Shown piece after piece: positions 52,947-60,327 of a stretch of DNA of 64,000 nucleotides. Source of the stretch: Sphingomonas sp. PP-F2F-A104-K0414 (lineage in GTDB: Bacteria; Pseudomonadota; Alphaproteobacteria; Sphingomonadales; Sphingomonadaceae); the NCBI RefSeq assembly GCF_004340945.1, contig NZ_SLYD01000003.1, positions 310,001 to 374,000 on the forward strand, given 5' to 3'. Each line of letters opens with the position of its first letter. Position 1 is the stretch's first letter. Made by a program: the position numbers and the translations under genes. The notes under the pieces were generated by a model. The model was given only the letters and a program-made list of their open reading frames with translations, had not been told where the DNA came from and did no database searches.

Positions 52947-54374
52947 ATGACGATAGCAGCAGACCCCCGTTCGTTCCTCTACCGCGATACGCTCGACCCC
53001 GAGCAGGCGCAGGCGCTGACCGCCAAGGCGCTCGGCAAGGCCGACGACGGCGAGCTGTATCTCCAGTATCGCAAAGCCGAGGCGTTCGGCTTTGACGACG
53101 GCAGGCTGAAGACCGCGTCCTACGATACGAGTTCCGGCTTCGGCCTGCGCGCAGTGTCGGGCGAGATGACCGCGTTCGCGCATTCGAACGAGATGACCCC
53201 CGCCGCAATCCGGCGCGCAGCCGAGACGATGGCGCTGATCGAACCCGGCGTCGCCGCGAAGGCCGGCCCGCCACAGGGCACCAACCGCCACCGCTACACC
53301 GCCGCCGACCCGCTCGACCTCGTACCATTCGCCGACAAGGTAAATTTGTGCCAAACGATCGACGCCGCCGCACGGGCGCGAGATCCGCGCGTCGCGCAGG
53401 TGTCGGTCAGCCTGTCGGGAACATGGTCGGTCGTCGAAATCGTCCGGGCAGACGGCTTCGTTGCGACCGACGTGCGGCCGCTGGTGCGTCTCAACGTCTC
53501 GATCGTCGCCGAGCAGAATGGGCGACGCGAGACCGGCAGCTACGGCATCGGCGGCCGCTATCTCTACAATGATTTGTTCGAGCCCGAGACCTACAACCGC
53601 GCGATCGACGAAGCCTTGTCGCAGGCGCTGGTAAACCTCGACTCGATCGAGGCGCCGGCGGGCGAGATGACGGTGCTGCTCGGCAATGGCTGGCCCGGCA
53701 TCCTGCTGCACGAGGCGATCGGTCATGGGCTCGAAGGTGATTTCAACCGCAAGGGCACGTCGGCGTTCTCCGGGCGGATCGGCGAGCGCGTCGCGGCTGA
53801 GGGCGTCACCGTGGTCGACGATGGCTCGCTCCAGGACCGCCGCGGATCGCTGACGATCGACGATGAGGGCACGCCGACGCGCGAGACTGTGCTGATCGAG
53901 GACGGTATCCTCAAGGGCTATATGCAGGACCGCCTCAACGCGCGACTCATGGGCGTCGAGGCGACCGGCAACGGCCGCCGCGAAAGCTACGCGCACGCAC
54001 CGATGCCGCGGATGACCAACACCTTCATGAAGGCCGGCAACGACGATCCCGCCGAGCTTCTGTCGCGCGTGAAGAAGGGCATCTTCGCCAAGGCGTTCGG
54101 CGGCGGGCAGGTCGATATCGTCTCGGGCAAGTTCGTGTTCAGCTGCACCGAGGCGTATCTGATCGAGGATGGCAAGCTCGGCGCCCCGATCAAGGGCGCG
54201 ACGCTGATCGGCGATGGCCCGAGTTCGCTGACCAAGGTCCGCGGGATCGGCAACGACTTCGCGCTGGACGAAGGCATCGGCATCTGCGGCAAGGGCGGGC
54301 AGTCGGTGCCGGCTGGAGTCGGGCAGCCGACGTTGCTGGTCGATGGGCTTACGGTCGGTGGGACGGCGGCCTAA
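52947..54374 (+). CDS. tldD: metalloprotease TldD
   Basis: 475 aa, member of the TldD/PmbA pair that cleaves small unfolded peptides and takes part in antitoxin and microcin maturation. The zinc motif HEAIGHGLEGDF fits the TldD HExxxH pattern. The N-terminal half has the GFGLRAVSGEMTAFAHSNE segment. The PmbA (TldE) partner is not in this window. Its 3' end overlaps the convergent ccdB gene by four bases; the family is linked to CcdA turnover in E. coli, so the neighbourhood with ccdAB is notable. Confidence 0.94.
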   Translation: MTIAADPRSFLYRDTLDPEQAQALTAKALGKADDGELYLQYRKAEAFGFDDGRLKTASYDTSSGFGLRAVSGEMTAFAHSNEMTPAAIRRAAETMALIEPGVAAKAGPPQGTNRHRYTAADPLDLVPFADKVNLCQTIDAAARARDPRVAQVSVSLSGTWSVVEIVRADGFVATDVRPLVRLNVSIVAEQNGRRETGSYGIGGRYLYNDLFEPETYNRAIDEALSQALVNLDSIEAPAGEMTVLLGNGWPGILLHEAIGHGLEGDFNRKGTSAFSGRIGERVAAEGVTVVDDGSLQDRRGSLTIDDEGTPTRETVLIEDGILKGYMQDRLNARLMGVEATGNGRRESYAHAPMPRMTNTFMKAGNDDPAELLSRVKKGIFAKAFGGGQVDIVSGKFVFSCTEAYLIEDGKLGAPIKGATLIGDGPSSLTKVRGIGNDFALDEGIGICGKGGQSVPAGVGQPTLLVDGLTVGGTAA

Positions 54375-54661
54375 AACCCGGAGATCAACATATCGAGCGC
54401 GGCCTTGATCTCGAACTGTGCTGCGTCGAGTGTCGTGACGGTATCTTCGATATCGCGGACATCGATCGCGCGCGCTAGCGGCGTGATCATGGTCAGTGCC
54501 GTGCCGTCGATAACGAAGGTTGGCGTAAGCCTCTTGAGTGCGACGGTGTCGGTCGGGCGAAGCGGCACCACGAAGCGGGTCGGCAAATCAGCCAGAAGAT
54601 CAGACTGGCAATCGATCACCAGAACGTTGCCGCGGACGCGGTAGACGTCGAACTGTGCCAT
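54371..54661 (-). CDS. ccdB: CcdB family type II toxin
   Basis: 96 aa. Recognisable CcdB features: MAQFDVYRVRGN at the start, VIDCQSDLLADLPTRFVVPL, and the C-terminal LDAAQFEIKAALDMLISGF, which ends close to the Gly-Ile/Phe type needed for gyrase poisoning. It begins directly after the ccdA stop. Chromosomal copies often act on gyrase weakly. 4-base overlap with the tldD 3' end on the other strand. Confidence 0.88.
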   Translation of the reverse strand: MAQFDVYRVRGNVLVIDCQSDLLADLPTRFVVPLRPTDTVALKRLTPTFVIDGTALTMITPLARAIDVRDIEDTVTTLDAAQFEIKAALDMLISGF

Positions 54662-54907
54662 TCAGAGCGACCGCAAATGCGCGAGCGGATCGCCGTTCTT
54701 TTCGTACCAGTGGTTCCAGCCCTCGATCGCCTCGCGATTTTCTTCCTTCCAGCGCCGCTCCTGTTCGACTTTCGTTGCCTGCCTGATAGCGTGTTCGCTG
54801 ATCTGGGAGAGGTTGAGCCCTGCCTCCCGTGCCGCCGCTACGATGCCGGTATCGAGCGACATATTGACCGATTTGCGCTTGCCGGTTGCGATGGGATCAT
54901 GTTTCAT
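54662..54907 (-). CDS. ccdA: CcdA family antitoxin
   Basis: 81 aa from ATG 54907 (an alternative ATG at 54913 adds two residues). An N-terminal ribbon-helix-helix-like part (KRKSVNMSLDTGIVAAAREAG) is followed by the toxin-binding tail with EENREAIEGWNHWYEKNGDPL, the CcdA signature. The gene lies directly before ccdB, the normal order. Direct repeats and a promoter overlap its start (see the regulatory feature). Confidence 0.86.
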   Translation of the reverse strand: MKHDPIATGKRKSVNMSLDTGIVAAAREAGLNLSQISEHAIRQATKVEQERRWKEENREAIEGWNHWYEKNGDPLAHLRSL

Positions 54908-54913
54908 GAGCAT

Positions 54914-54942
54914 AGAGTATGCGCGTCAACGATGCGCGTCAA
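54914..54942 (-). promoter_or_regulatory. putative ccdA promoter with tandem operator-like repeats
   Basis: The 11-mer ATGCGCGTCAA occurs at 54919-54929 and again at 54932-54942 (13-base period). Read on the minus strand it gives TTGACG twice. The outer copy (54937-54942) is 17 bases from TACTCT (54914-54919), a reasonable -35/-10 pair. Transcription would then start close to the ccdA ATG. Dual repeats over the -35 suggest CcdA/CcdB autoregulation. Confidence 0.5.
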
Positions 54943-54956
54943 TTCGGAGCCAAACG

Positions 54957-55518
54957 ATGGACTTCTTCCCCGCGCTCACCGACGATCATCGCGCGTTCGT
55001 TGCGCGGCAGCCGGTATTTTTCGTTGCGACAGCCGCGGAAGGCGCGAGGATCAATCTCAGTCCCAAGGGCATGGAAAGTTTTTCGCGTACTCGATCCGAA
55101 GACGGTCGCGTATCTCGATGTCGGCGGGTCGGGAAACGAGACCAACGCGCATCTGGGTGCGGACGGGCGTATCACGATCATGTTCTGCGCGTTCGACCAG
55201 CCCGCGCTGATCTTCCGCATCTATGGCAAGGGGCGTGCGGTGTTGCCGCAGGATGACGGCTGGGCCGAGCTTTACGCGCGGTTCACGCCATTGCCGGGTA
55301 CGCGGCAGATCTTCGTGATCGATGTCGACGAGGTGCAGACGAGTTGCGGTTGGGGCGTGCCGTTCATGACTTTGGACCGCGAGCGCCAGACGCTGTCGAC
55401 ATATCACGCAGCGCAGACGGGGACCGAGCGGCTGGCGAAATGGGCGGGGCGGACCACGAGCATCGACGGGCTGCCGGTGCGAGTCGCGACCGTGTTGCCG
55501 GACTGTGCCGGAGAATGA
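54957..55518 (+). pseudogene. pyridoxamine 5'-phosphate oxidase family protein, broken by +1 frameshift
   Basis: The first 42 codons from ATG 54957 (GGAG 8 bases upstream) read MDFFPALTDDHRAFVARQ ... INLSPKGMESF. At 55079-55083 a run of five T shifts the frame. The protein continues in the +1 frame as FRVLDPKTVAYLDVGGSG ... GRITIMFCAFDQPALIFRIYG to 55518. A four-T run would restore one continuous protein of about 186 aa. The parts match the PPOX class (FMN split-barrel). Either a recent pseudogene, a phase-variable gene, or an assembly error. The next gene overlaps its stop (ATGA), as in an intact operon. Confidence 0.8.
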
Positions 55519-55712
55519 GCCTCGTCGAACTGGGGCGGTACGGCCGCAACGAGGCGCATATCATCGTCGGGCGGCTCGAGAGCGAAGGCATCCCGGCGAT
55601 CGCGTTCGATGGTGGGATGTCGATCATGGAGGGTAGCTGGTTGCTGATCCCGGTTCGCGTGATGGTCGACGACGACGATCTGGACGAGGCTAGGGGGATT
55701 TTAGCGGGGTGA
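55515..55712 (+). CDS. DUF2007 domain protein (65 aa)
   Basis: ATG at 55515 overlaps the preceding stop. MSLVELGRYGRNEAHIIVGRL ... DGGMSIMEG ... VMVDDDDLDEARGIL. This is the small putative signal-transducing domain DUF2007: an alpha/beta fold with an acidic C-terminus, function unknown. Coupled to the broken PPOX frame. Confidence 0.8.
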   Translation: MSLVELGRYGRNEAHIIVGRLESEGIPAIAFDGGMSIMEGSWLLIPVRVMVDDDDLDEARGILAG

Positions 55713-55788
55713 GCGAGTGCGTTAGGCGTCAGTAAATTGGCGCCAGATTAAGCGAACACTTCTGCGCTCTCCAATAACCGACGGTATC

Positions 55789-55883
55789 CGTCATGCCGGG
55801 CTTGTTCCGGCATCCACGGTTCAGCAAGCTACGTGGGTTCGCGTTTGCGGAACGGTGGACCCCGGAACACGTCCGGGGTGACG
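55789..55883. repeat. inverted repeat, family E
   Basis: CGTCATGCCGGGCTTGTTCC left, GGAACACGTCCGGGGTGACG right, with inner GCATCCACGGTTC / GAACGGTGGACC. Same family as 27300. Confidence 0.85.
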
Positions 55884-55919
55884 GAAAAGGGCAAGACCTT
55901 TGCCCGCCTTCCGCCGAGA

Positions 55920-57248
55920 TCAGCCCCCCGCGCTGACCCGCCAGATCGCATTGCCGACATCGTCCGCCACCAACAGGCCACCAGTCTTGTCGGTGATGAC
56001 GCCGACCGGGCGGCCCTGTGCGTCGCCGTCCTTGTTCAGGAACCCGCTCAGCACGTCGGTTGGCTTGGCATTCGCTGCCGGGAAGCCGGTATCGCCGAAC
56101 GGCACGTACACGACCTTGTAGCCTGACACCGGCTTGCGGTTCCACGAGCCATGCTCGCCGACGAAGGCGCCATTGGCGAAGCGATCGCCGAGCTTCGCAT
56201 CCGCGGAGAAGGTCAGGCCGAGCGCGGCGACGTGCGGTCCGAGCGCATAATCGGGGCGCTTCGCATATTGCTGGAGCGCGGGGTTCTTCGGCTCGACGCG
56301 GCTGTCGGGATAGCCGCCCCAGTAATACCAGGGCCAGCCGAAGTGATCGCCGAACTCGACCTGCGTCAGGTAATCGGGGGCGAGATCGGAGCCGAGCATG
56401 TCGCGCTCGTTGACGACGGTCCACAGCCCGCCCGACTTGGGGTTGATCGCCATGCCGTTGGGGTTGCGCAGGCCCGCGGCGTAGATTCGCCAGTTCTTGT
56501 CCTTGGGCCATACCTGCAGGATGTTGGCGCGGTATTTCTCGGCGTCCATGCCGTTCTCGGCGATGTTCGAGGAGGAGCCGACGCCGACGTACAGCGTCTT
56601 GCCGTCGGCGGCCGCGATGACGTTGCGCGCCCAGTGATTGCCGCCGGGGTTGAGCTTGATGACGAGCTCGGGTTTGGCGGTGATCTTGGTCGCACCGTCG
56701 GTGTAGGGGACGCGGACCAGTGCGTCGGTGTTGCCGATGTAGAGCTGTCCGTCGAGCAATGTCATGCCGAACGGCGAGTTGAGCCCGGCCATGAACACCG
56801 ACTTCGTTTCCGCAACGCCGTCACCGTTTGCATCGCGGAGCAGCGTGATGCGGTTCGCGGACGGCACGCCGGCGCCGGCGCGGCCCATCAGAACCTTCAT
56901 CACCGAGCCGGTGATCCCGCCGCCCTCGCGCGGCGGCGAGTTGGTTTCCGCTACCAGCACGTCGCCATTGGGCAGGCGGTACATCCAGCGCGGGTGATCG
57001 AGCCCGGTCGCGAACGGCTGGACCTTTAGGCCCGCGGCGGGCGTCGGCATCGCGCCGTTCTGCCAGCCGACAACCTTGGCGACCTTGACGGTCGGGATCG
57101 TCTGGATGCGCGGATCGGTGATCTTGGGCAGCTTGCCCGCGACCTGGTCGACCGACAGTTCCGCTGTGTCAGGCCAGGCGACATAGGTGACGCCCGCCGC
57201 GATCACTAGCAGGATCAGGCCAAGGACGATAAGGATGTGTTTGCGCAT
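55920..57248 (-). CDS. PQQ-dependent sugar/sorbosone dehydrogenase family protein
   Basis: 442 aa. N-terminal membrane anchor or uncleaved signal (ILIVLGLILLVIAAGVTYV). Beta-propeller repeats with GLDHPRWMYRLPNGDVLVAETN, GLNSPFGMTLLDGQLYIGNTD, GLRNPNGMAINP and FGDHFGWPWYYWGGYPD, typical of the glucose/sorbosone dehydrogenase fold. PQQ and Ca2+ dependence is known for the family, not visible here. A periplasmic oxidase of aldoses or sorbosone is likely, substrate not defined. Confidence 0.9.
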   Translation of the reverse strand: MRKHILIVLGLILLVIAAGVTYVAWPDTAELSVDQVAGKLPKITDPRIQTIPTVKVAKVVGWQNGAMPTPAAGLKVQPFATGLDHPRWMYRLPNGDVLVAETNSPPREGGGITGSVMKVLMGRAGAGVPSANRITLLRDANGDGVAETKSVFMAGLNSPFGMTLLDGQLYIGNTDALVRVPYTDGATKITAKPELVIKLNPGGNHWARNVIAAADGKTLYVGVGSSSNIAENGMDAEKYRANILQVWPKDKNWRIYAAGLRNPNGMAINPKSGGLWTVVNERDMLGSDLAPDYLTQVEFGDHFGWPWYYWGGYPDSRVEPKNPALQQYAKRPDYALGPHVAALGLTFSADAKLGDRFANGAFVGEHGSWNRKPVSGYKVVYVPFGDTGFPAANAKPTDVLSGFLNKDGDAQGRPVGVITDKTGGLLVADDVGNAIWRVSAGG

Positions 57249-57325
57249 ACGGGGAGATTAGGGGGGCGAGGGGGTTGGGGCAATGGTTACGGCAACCTCC
57301 CCGTCGCCCCAACGCTCGCCGCGTC

Positions 57326-57408
57326 CGTCATCCCAACGAAAGCTGGGATATTCATGAGGGAGGTGCGGTGGCCCGAACCGGGAGTTCCCAGCTTTGGCTC
57401 GAATGACG
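57326..57408. repeat. degenerate family B inverted repeat
   Basis: CGTCATCCCAACGAAAGCTG left; right arm TCCCAGCTTTGGCTCGAATG has several changes, so this copy is decaying. Confidence 0.6.
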
Positions 57409-57446
57409 GGTGAGGGGGGCTTCCACGGGCGATGCGCTCACAGTGA

Positions 57447-57503
57447 GCCCCCTCCACCCCGCCGCTGTGCGTCGCGGTCCCCCTCCCCGTGCCGGGGAGG
57501 AAT
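57447..57503. repeat. partial family F repeat
   Basis: AGCCCCCTCCACCCCGCCGC ... CGGTCCCCCTCCCCG-TGC-CGGGGAGGA. Only the right half of a full-length F element is recognisable. Confidence 0.55.
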
Positions 57504-57537
57504 AAAAGGCCGCCGGCAATCTCGAACAGGACGGGGA

Positions 57538-58131
57538 TCAGAACCGGATCGGCATGCCCACGAACGCTTGCCACGTCTGGTTGTCGACGTGCTTGACGTC
57601 GAAGCGGACCCCGTAACGGCGATCGAGACGGTATTCCGCGCCAACGCCGACGACGAAGCTGCTGCCCCACTTATTCGTGTCGCCGATACCGAGCGCGTCG
57701 CGAATACGGTATCTGTTGCCGCCATAGCCGACCGATCCGTACGCCATGAGGCGCGGTGTCAGGACGTAGCCGGCACGCGCCGTGCCCCGAACACCGAACT
57801 GGGGCCGTTGTTCGTAGACCAGCGTCTCGAACGTCGCCCTGTTGTCCCGGCCTCCCGTGGTACCCGCAATCTCAAGGCCGAGCCGCCAGTTGCGGGATGC
57901 GGCGATGTCATAGCCGGCGAACACGCCGCCACCAAAGCCGCTGGCCTTGTAATAACGATCATAGCTGGCGACGAGCGTGTCGTTCTCGTAGTTCTCGAAC
58001 TGAAGCACGAAATGGTGTTCGAGTAGTCCTGCCTCGACACCCACCGACGGACCGGTGAAGGGAAGCTCCACTTCCTGAGCCGACACTGGGCTCACTACCA
58101 TCATCGCTGCCATCACGCCTGCATACTTCAT
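57538..58131 (-). CDS. outer-membrane beta-barrel protein (OmpA-like/Opa-like small porin)
   Basis: 197 aa. Signal peptide ending SPVSAQ. The mature part has alternating strands starting GPSVGVEAGLLEHHF, SGFGGGVFAGYDI, NWRLGLEIAGTTGG, TARAGYVLTPRLMAYGSVGYGG and a final QAFVGMPIRF with C-terminal Phe, consistent with an eight-stranded outer-membrane barrel. No C-terminal peptidoglycan domain. It lies downstream of corC where lnt is often found. Confidence 0.8.
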   Translation of the reverse strand: MKYAGVMAAMMVVSPVSAQEVELPFTGPSVGVEAGLLEHHFVLQFENYENDTLVASYDRYYKASGFGGGVFAGYDIAASRNWRLGLEIAGTTGGRDNRATFETLVYEQRPQFGVRGTARAGYVLTPRLMAYGSVGYGGNRYRIRDALGIGDTNKWGSSFVVGVGAEYRLDRRYGVRFDVKHVDNQTWQAFVGMPIRF

Positions 58132-58206
58132 CGCTGATCCCCTTTTTCGAGAAGGAGATCATTGGCCAGCCGCAATGAACCACCGTTTACAGGATAGCGA
58201 GATTGA

Positions 58207-59103
58207 TCAGTCTTCGACCAATTCGATCACCGGTGGATGCAGGCGCAGCCGGTTGATGCGGCGCTCGTCCGCGTCGGTGATCTCCAGCTTCCACCCGCTC
58301 GGATGATCGACGCACTCGCCGATCTGGGGCACGTGGCCGGCCAACAACGCTGCCAATCCACCTAGCGTGTCGATGTCGCCGTCGACTTCTGCCAGACGCG
58401 GATCGATCAACTCCGCCGCATCCTCAAGCTCAGCGCGCGCGTCGGCATCCCAAGCCCCGCCTTCGATCGGCGTCATGAGCACCTGCGGTGCCTCGTCATG
58501 CTCGTCCTCGACCTCGCCGACGATTTCCTCGATCAGGTCCTCGAACGTGACGAGGCCTTCAGTGCCCGAATATTCGTCGAGCACGATCGTCAGGTGGACG
58601 TGCTTCTGCCGCATGTCGGCGAGCAGATCGAGCGCACCGCGCGACATCGGCGCGTACAGCGGCTCGCGGATCAGCCCCGTGATCGACGTGGGATGCTCGG
58701 CACCGGTCGCGAGGATATTGAAGACGTCCTTGATGTGGACCATGCCGATGATCGTATCGAGGTTGTCGCGGTACACCGGCAGGCGGCTGTGCCCCGCCTC
58801 GGCGAACAGCTTCACCAAGTCCGCGAACGGCGTGTCTTCCTCCACGGCGATGATGTCCGCGCGCGGCACGCCGACGTCGCCTGCGTCGCGCTCGCTGAAG
58901 TGGAGCAGGTTGCGGACCATCTGGCGCTCGAGCGGGGTAAGATCGCCCTTGGCATCGGGGGCGGGATCGCCCTCGTGCCGGTCGATCGCATCCTCGAGCT
59001 GGTCGCGAAGGGATTCGTCTTGAGCACCGAAGATCAGGCCCTTGAGCCCGCGCCAGATACTGTCGCTACTATCGCCGTTACCGGCATTGGGGCCATCGGC
59101 CAT
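58207..59103 (-). CDS. corC: CorC/HlyC family protein with two CBS domains
   Basis: 298 aa, cytosolic. Two CBS domains (VPRADIIAVEEDTPFADLVKLF ... VYRDNLDTIIGMVHIKD) are followed by the CorC_HlyC transporter-associated domain (DIDTLGGLAALLAGHVPQIGE). The family is linked to Mg2+/Co2+ handling. Follows ybeY by 8 bases in the phoH-ybeY-corC order that is conserved across proteobacteria. Confidence 0.94.
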   Translation of the reverse strand: MADGPNAGNGDSSDSIWRGLKGLIFGAQDESLRDQLEDAIDRHEGDPAPDAKGDLTPLERQMVRNLLHFSERDAGDVGVPRADIIAVEEDTPFADLVKLFAEAGHSRLPVYRDNLDTIIGMVHIKDVFNILATGAEHPTSITGLIREPLYAPMSRGALDLLADMRQKHVHLTIVLDEYSGTEGLVTFEDLIEEIVGEVEDEHDEAPQVLMTPIEGGAWDADARAELEDAAELIDPRLAEVDGDIDTLGGLAALLAGHVPQIGECVDHPSGWKLEITDADERRINRLRLHPPVIELVED

Positions 59104-59111
59104 CGTGGTCG

Positions 59112-59621
59112 TCAGTCCTCTGTTATCAGATAGGGGTCGTGGAGGCCGAGAGCGGCGAGCGCATCGCGTTCGATCTGCTCCATGCCCTCGGCCTCGTCGT
59201 CGTCGATATGGTCATAGCCTAGCAGATGCAGCGTGCCGTGCACCATCAGATGCATCGCATGATCCTCGACCGAGATACCGCGCTCGGCCGCTTCCGCGAC
59301 GCAGACACCGTGCGCGAGGATGATGTCGCCGAGCAGGACTTCGCCATCGTCCGAATTCTGGCTGATCGTGGCGAGCAGATCGGGCTGGACCATCGGGAAG
59401 GACAGGACGTTGGTCGGCTTGTCCTTCTGGCGGTACTGCTTGTTGAGGGTGTGGACCTCGTCGTCCGATGCGAGGCGGATCGAGATCTCGACCGTCGCGG
59501 TGCTGGTCAGCAACTCGCTATGCGGAGTTCGCTCGATCGCTGCCGTCGCCGCGCGGAGGGCGAGCGCGTCCCAGTCGTGGTCCGGCCAGGGGGCGTCGGA
59601 AGAGAGCGCGATTTCGAGCAT
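59112..59621 (-). CDS. ybeY: endoribonuclease YbeY (rRNA maturation)
   Basis: 169 aa. Zinc motif HGTLHLLGYDH (H3xH5xH pattern) near residue 130. Conserved LNKQYRQKDKPTNVLSFP and GDIILAHGV. Acts in 16S rRNA 3' maturation and ribosome quality control. Normally directly after phoH; here vapBC lies between them. Confidence 0.96.
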   Translation of the reverse strand: MLEIALSSDAPWPDHDWDALALRAATAAIERTPHSELLTSTATVEISIRLASDDEVHTLNKQYRQKDKPTNVLSFPMVQPDLLATISQNSDDGEVLLGDIILAHGVCVAEAAERGISVEDHAMHLMVHGTLHLLGYDHIDDDEAEGMEQIERDALAALGLHDPYLITED

Positions 59622-59630
59622 GCAGGTCCT

Positions 59631-60026
59631 TCAGGCGAGATCGGTTTGGGCGAAATCATTACCCTTGTAGAGAAGTTCCGCACCATGGGTTTTCGCGCAG
59701 GCATAGGCGAAACAATCGCCCATGTTGAGCTTCGCGGGGTGGTTCCCTTTGCCGTAGCGTTCGTGAGCCATGATGGCCTCCCGGGTCTCGATCTCGCCGA
59801 TCGGGACGAGGCGGAGTGCAAAGTCGACCCTGAACGTCTCGACTTCGGCGTGCGCGACGGCAACGGGAACCTTGCGCTTGCGTGCTACGGCGCGGACCGT
59901 TTCCCATAGCGACATCGCCGAGCACAGCACCGCGTCAGCCTGACCGTACCGCTTCTCGAGGGAGAAGGCTTCAGGCTCGCCCGTCATGATCGCAACCATT
60001 GCGGATGCGTCCAGGAATGCGATCAA
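59631..60026 (-). CDS. vapC: VapC family PIN-domain toxin
   Basis: 131 aa. PIN acidic residues: Asp in FLDASA (residue 6), Glu in LWETVRAV (about 43), Asp in LNMGDCFAYACAK (about 103), and GND near the end. Predicted RNase toxin, usually of tRNA or rRNA. The ATG overlaps the vapB stop (60023-60026). Downstream is ybeY after only 9 bases, so readthrough from vapBC probably contributes to ybeY-corC expression. Confidence 0.92.
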   Translation of the reverse strand: MIAFLDASAMVAIMTGEPEAFSLEKRYGQADAVLCSAMSLWETVRAVARKRKVPVAVAHAEVETFRVDFALRLVPIGEIETREAIMAHERYGKGNHPAKLNMGDCFAYACAKTHGAELLYKGNDFAQTDLA

Positions 60027-60277
60027 TCGTCATCTTCGTCGTTGAGCGAATCGTAGAAGGCCTTGTCCGCTTCCAACCCCGTCGGTTCGCCTAGCGGATG
60101 AGCCGCTCGCCAAGCCGCGAATCGATCATGGATACTCGCAAGCTTATCCGTTTCGAGCATACGCTTGCGGTGCAGGAGAGCGTCGTGGACCGCTGCCGTC
60201 TTGCTGGTGCCGAGCAGCCCAGCGACCTCACGCGCAAGATCGGCGGTATCGGCGTTCTTGATATAGAGCGATGCCAT
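60023..60277 (-). CDS. vapB: VapB family antitoxin
   Basis: 84 aa, start at 60277 (MASLYIKNADTAD). N-terminal swapped-hairpin or ribbon-type DNA-binding part (LYIKNADTADLAREVAGLLGTSKTAAVHDAL), then a flexible acidic tail (YDSLNDEDDD) that would fill the toxin active site. This is the VapB type related to the Rv0623/PSK family. A double palindrome upstream (60290-60322) is its likely operator. Confidence 0.88.
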   Translation of the reverse strand: MASLYIKNADTADLAREVAGLLGTSKTAAVHDALLHRKRMLETDKLASIHDRFAAWRAAHPLGEPTGLEADKAFYDSLNDEDDD

Positions 60278-60289
60278 CGTCCGACTCCG

Positions 60290-60322
60290 GGGATATCCTG
60301 AAGATGTACTCCAGGATATCCC
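60290..60322 (-). promoter_or_regulatory. vapB operator: two GGATATCC palindromes
   Basis: GGGATATCCTG (60290-60300) and its reverse complement CAGGATATCCC (60312-60322), spacer 11 bases. Each half holds the octamer GGATATCC, itself palindromic; centres are 23 bases apart, about two DNA turns. It fills the gap between the phoH stop and vapB, 13 bases upstream of the start, as expected for VapBC autoregulation. Confidence 0.75.
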
Positions 60323-60327
60323 GTGCA

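Noticed and set aside
54957..55256. Two separate genes in the PPOX region
   Set aside because: Neither frame alone gives a complete family domain, and the two join precisely at the T5 run, so one frameshifted gene is the better reading.
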